Positions 63,001 to 64,000 of a stretch of 64,000 bases of DNA are shown one piece after another. Location of the stretch: assembly GCA_911728455.2 (NCBI GenBank), contig OU452222.1, positions 9,694,108 to 9,758,107 on the forward strand, in the 5' to 3' direction. The notes under the pieces were generated by a model. That model saw only the letters and a program-made list of their open reading frames with translations, ran no database searches and had not been told where the DNA came from. This DNA is from Marthasterias glacialis. Its lineage: Eukaryota; Echinodermata; Asteroidea; Forcipulatida; Asteriidae. Both the position numbers and the translations under genes were made by a program. Each line of letters begins with the position of its first letter. Positions within the stretch are counted from its first letter, which is position 1.

Positions 63001-64000
63001 TTGATTGATTTGGCACGTCATGGATGTAATTCGAACCCAGCTACACTTATCTAAGAGTTTGCCCCGATGTTTCTGGCTGTGGCTGCTCAATGCGCCGCAG
63101 CACCTTGTAAACCCTTTTAAAGTGCTATATAAAAGGGTCTCATAATTCAAAAGCTTCTAAAACCTACAAATGCGTTAAGTACCTAATTGTTGGTAGATAT
63201 ACACGCTACACAAGACTCCGGTACAATTACACTGATTGGTTATACTACTCATACATACCTGCTGAGACTGATAAGGCTCTGTCTATGCCCTGAATGACAC
63301 GGTTTGAGTCCCTTGACTATGTTGATTGAGAGGAAATGATTCTGGACAACAGTGGACAGGACAGGCCCTTCCTCTGCTGATGACAGTTGTCTACACACCC
63401 TCAGGATGTCATAACCATCTTTACCTTGAGCTATGTAGTCCTTTGTACACAGTCTGTAAACCTGGGATGAGAGACAAGGATGTGACAAGTTGCATATAGA
63501 CCTCTTGCATAAACTGCCATCGCTGATGTGCAAAAGTGTACATGCCACATACAACTCTCAGCCATGACAGGTCTTCCTTTATTAAACCACAGTGAGGGCG
63601 CTTTTTGAGCTTGTGACGTCATGTGCAAGGGGTCTTTTAAAAAATTACTAATACCCTAAAAACTAATATTGTTCAGAATTTAGTTAATAACATGTTTTTG
63701 TCTTTATTCCTTGAATACAGGAGGCCATGTAAATGCACATGCCCATTTTGTCAGTAAGCAAATACAACTTCTATTTAAAAAAATGTATATGAATTTTTTT
63801 AATTTGATGTAATACTTGTTGAAGCTTCCTCATTTATTTTACCAACTTGTAATAAATCTGTCGGCCGAGAGTCAGCTTCAGTCAATCATTTATTTAATTT
63901 TGATCCTACCTTACTCGGTAAAATTGGTTGATCCCCAATGCTGATTGAGTAAGGATCAATTCTACACCCAGGTTCTGCCTTGGGATCAAATCCAAACTTC
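60068..64000 (-). CDS. 5'-nucleotidase-family protein with C-terminal ankyrin repeats, 3' part, 6 exons
   Basis: Minus-strand exons in order: 63910-64000, 63259-63461, 62398-62606, 61620-61810, 60837-60995 and 60068-60280 (stop TAG 60068-60070). GT-AG borders and phases agree. The first two exons give FDPKAEPGCRI, the YSISIGDQPILPSK strand and YRLCTKDYIAQGKDGYD, the signature of the 5'-nucleotidase C-terminal (substrate-binding) domain. EEGPVLSTVVQNHF and an Arg-rich tail follow. The third exon has NPKVEGRIFHL. The fourth is an acidic Ser/Asp-rich linker (DDDDE, DDDD). The last two give ankyrin repeats: TSALHEAVQHDALSVAEYLL and NTPLMLAVMHNNHRMTQLLL. The metallophosphoesterase half would lie off the window. 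Similar invertebrate proteins are, as I recall, annotated as 5'-nucleotidase or mannosylglucosyl-phosphoglycerate phosphatase-like; the true substrate is unknown. Ankyrin repeats suggest an intracellular partner rather than secretion. Confidence 0.9.
60342..60477 (+). repeat. 17-bp minisatellite in the last intron of the ankyrin gene
   Basis: CATTTGAAATTCGAACT is repeated eight times head to tail (starts 60342, 60359, 60376 and so on to 60461), with one A for G change in copy 1-2. It starts 62 bp upstream (in transcript sense) of the last exon's acceptor, close to the branch-point zone. Confidence 0.95.
62880..63150 (+). repeat. candidate dispersed repeat in an intron of the ankyrin gene
   Basis: TTTTAAAGTGCTATATAAAA near its right end resembles the 'GCGCTATATAA' tail that ends many deuterostome LINEs and SINEs. 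Two CTCCACTTCAT / ATGAAGTGGAG words form an inverted pair at about 62915-62962. The family is not named. Confidence 0.4.

Overview
This is a metazoan nuclear window: intron-rich genes with GT-AG splicing, long AT-rich non-coding stretches, and many MITE-like, SINE and retroelement remnants. The repeat style (TTAA-flanked short elements, foldbacks with a 'CTCGGCTTCGCC'-type loop, a tRNA-Leu-like SINE) recalls echinoderms, perhaps a sea star. That is a recollection of repeat style, not a search result, so the taxon is an inference.

Only three protein-coding loci are convincing. (1) At 2-4625 (+) lies the 3' two-thirds of alanine aminotransferase, in eight exons with all phases consistent; its 5' end is off the window. 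(2) At 51148-52777 (+) is a complete three-exon SYS1, a Golgi four-span membrane protein of 156 residues. (3) At 60068-64000 (-) is the 3' part of a gene joining a 5'-nucleotidase C-terminal domain to an acidic linker and C-terminal ankyrin repeats, in six exons; its 5' end is off the window. A fourth, unrecognised two-exon coding-like fragment at 30379-30879 (-) has a decayed inverted relative at 27509-27974 (+). These genes encode unrelated functions and no operon-like organisation is expected.

The rest is repeat-built. Roughly: 4.7-6.1 kb, MITEs downstream of the aminotransferase; 9.2-10.0 kb, a dispersed repeat whose inverted partner is at 46.9-47.7 kb; 11.05-11.24 kb, a foldback; 12.9-14.3 kb, a decayed non-LTR reverse transcriptase split by a 169-bp TIR insertion; 14.6-21.6 kb, six-plus tandem copies of a ~1.12-1.13 kb unit; 21.7-22.8 kb, two inverted-repeat elements; 26.0-27.4 kb, nested MITE and 142-bp tandem repeats; 28.2-32.3 kb, two 27/28-bp minisatellite arrays around the inverted gene fragments; 34.9-35.6 kb, a Penelope-like remnant; 37.25-40.15 kb, the 1.1-kb unit again in inverted orientation; 40.4-41.3 kb, a SINE, a tRNA-like TIR element and a foldback; 44.7 kb, a near-perfect 79-bp-arm hairpin; 49.3-50.1 kb, a composite of inverted and direct repeats with a perfect 73-bp palindrome; 59.0-59.3 kb, a hAT-like MITE.

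The most unusual item is the 1.1-kb tandem unit. Each unit holds two diverged, fixed-length exon-like modules (102 and 97 bp) with acceptor- and donor-like borders. Both contain a hairpin with a nearly identical 10-nt loop, and one stem base pair differs between the modules in a compensatory way.
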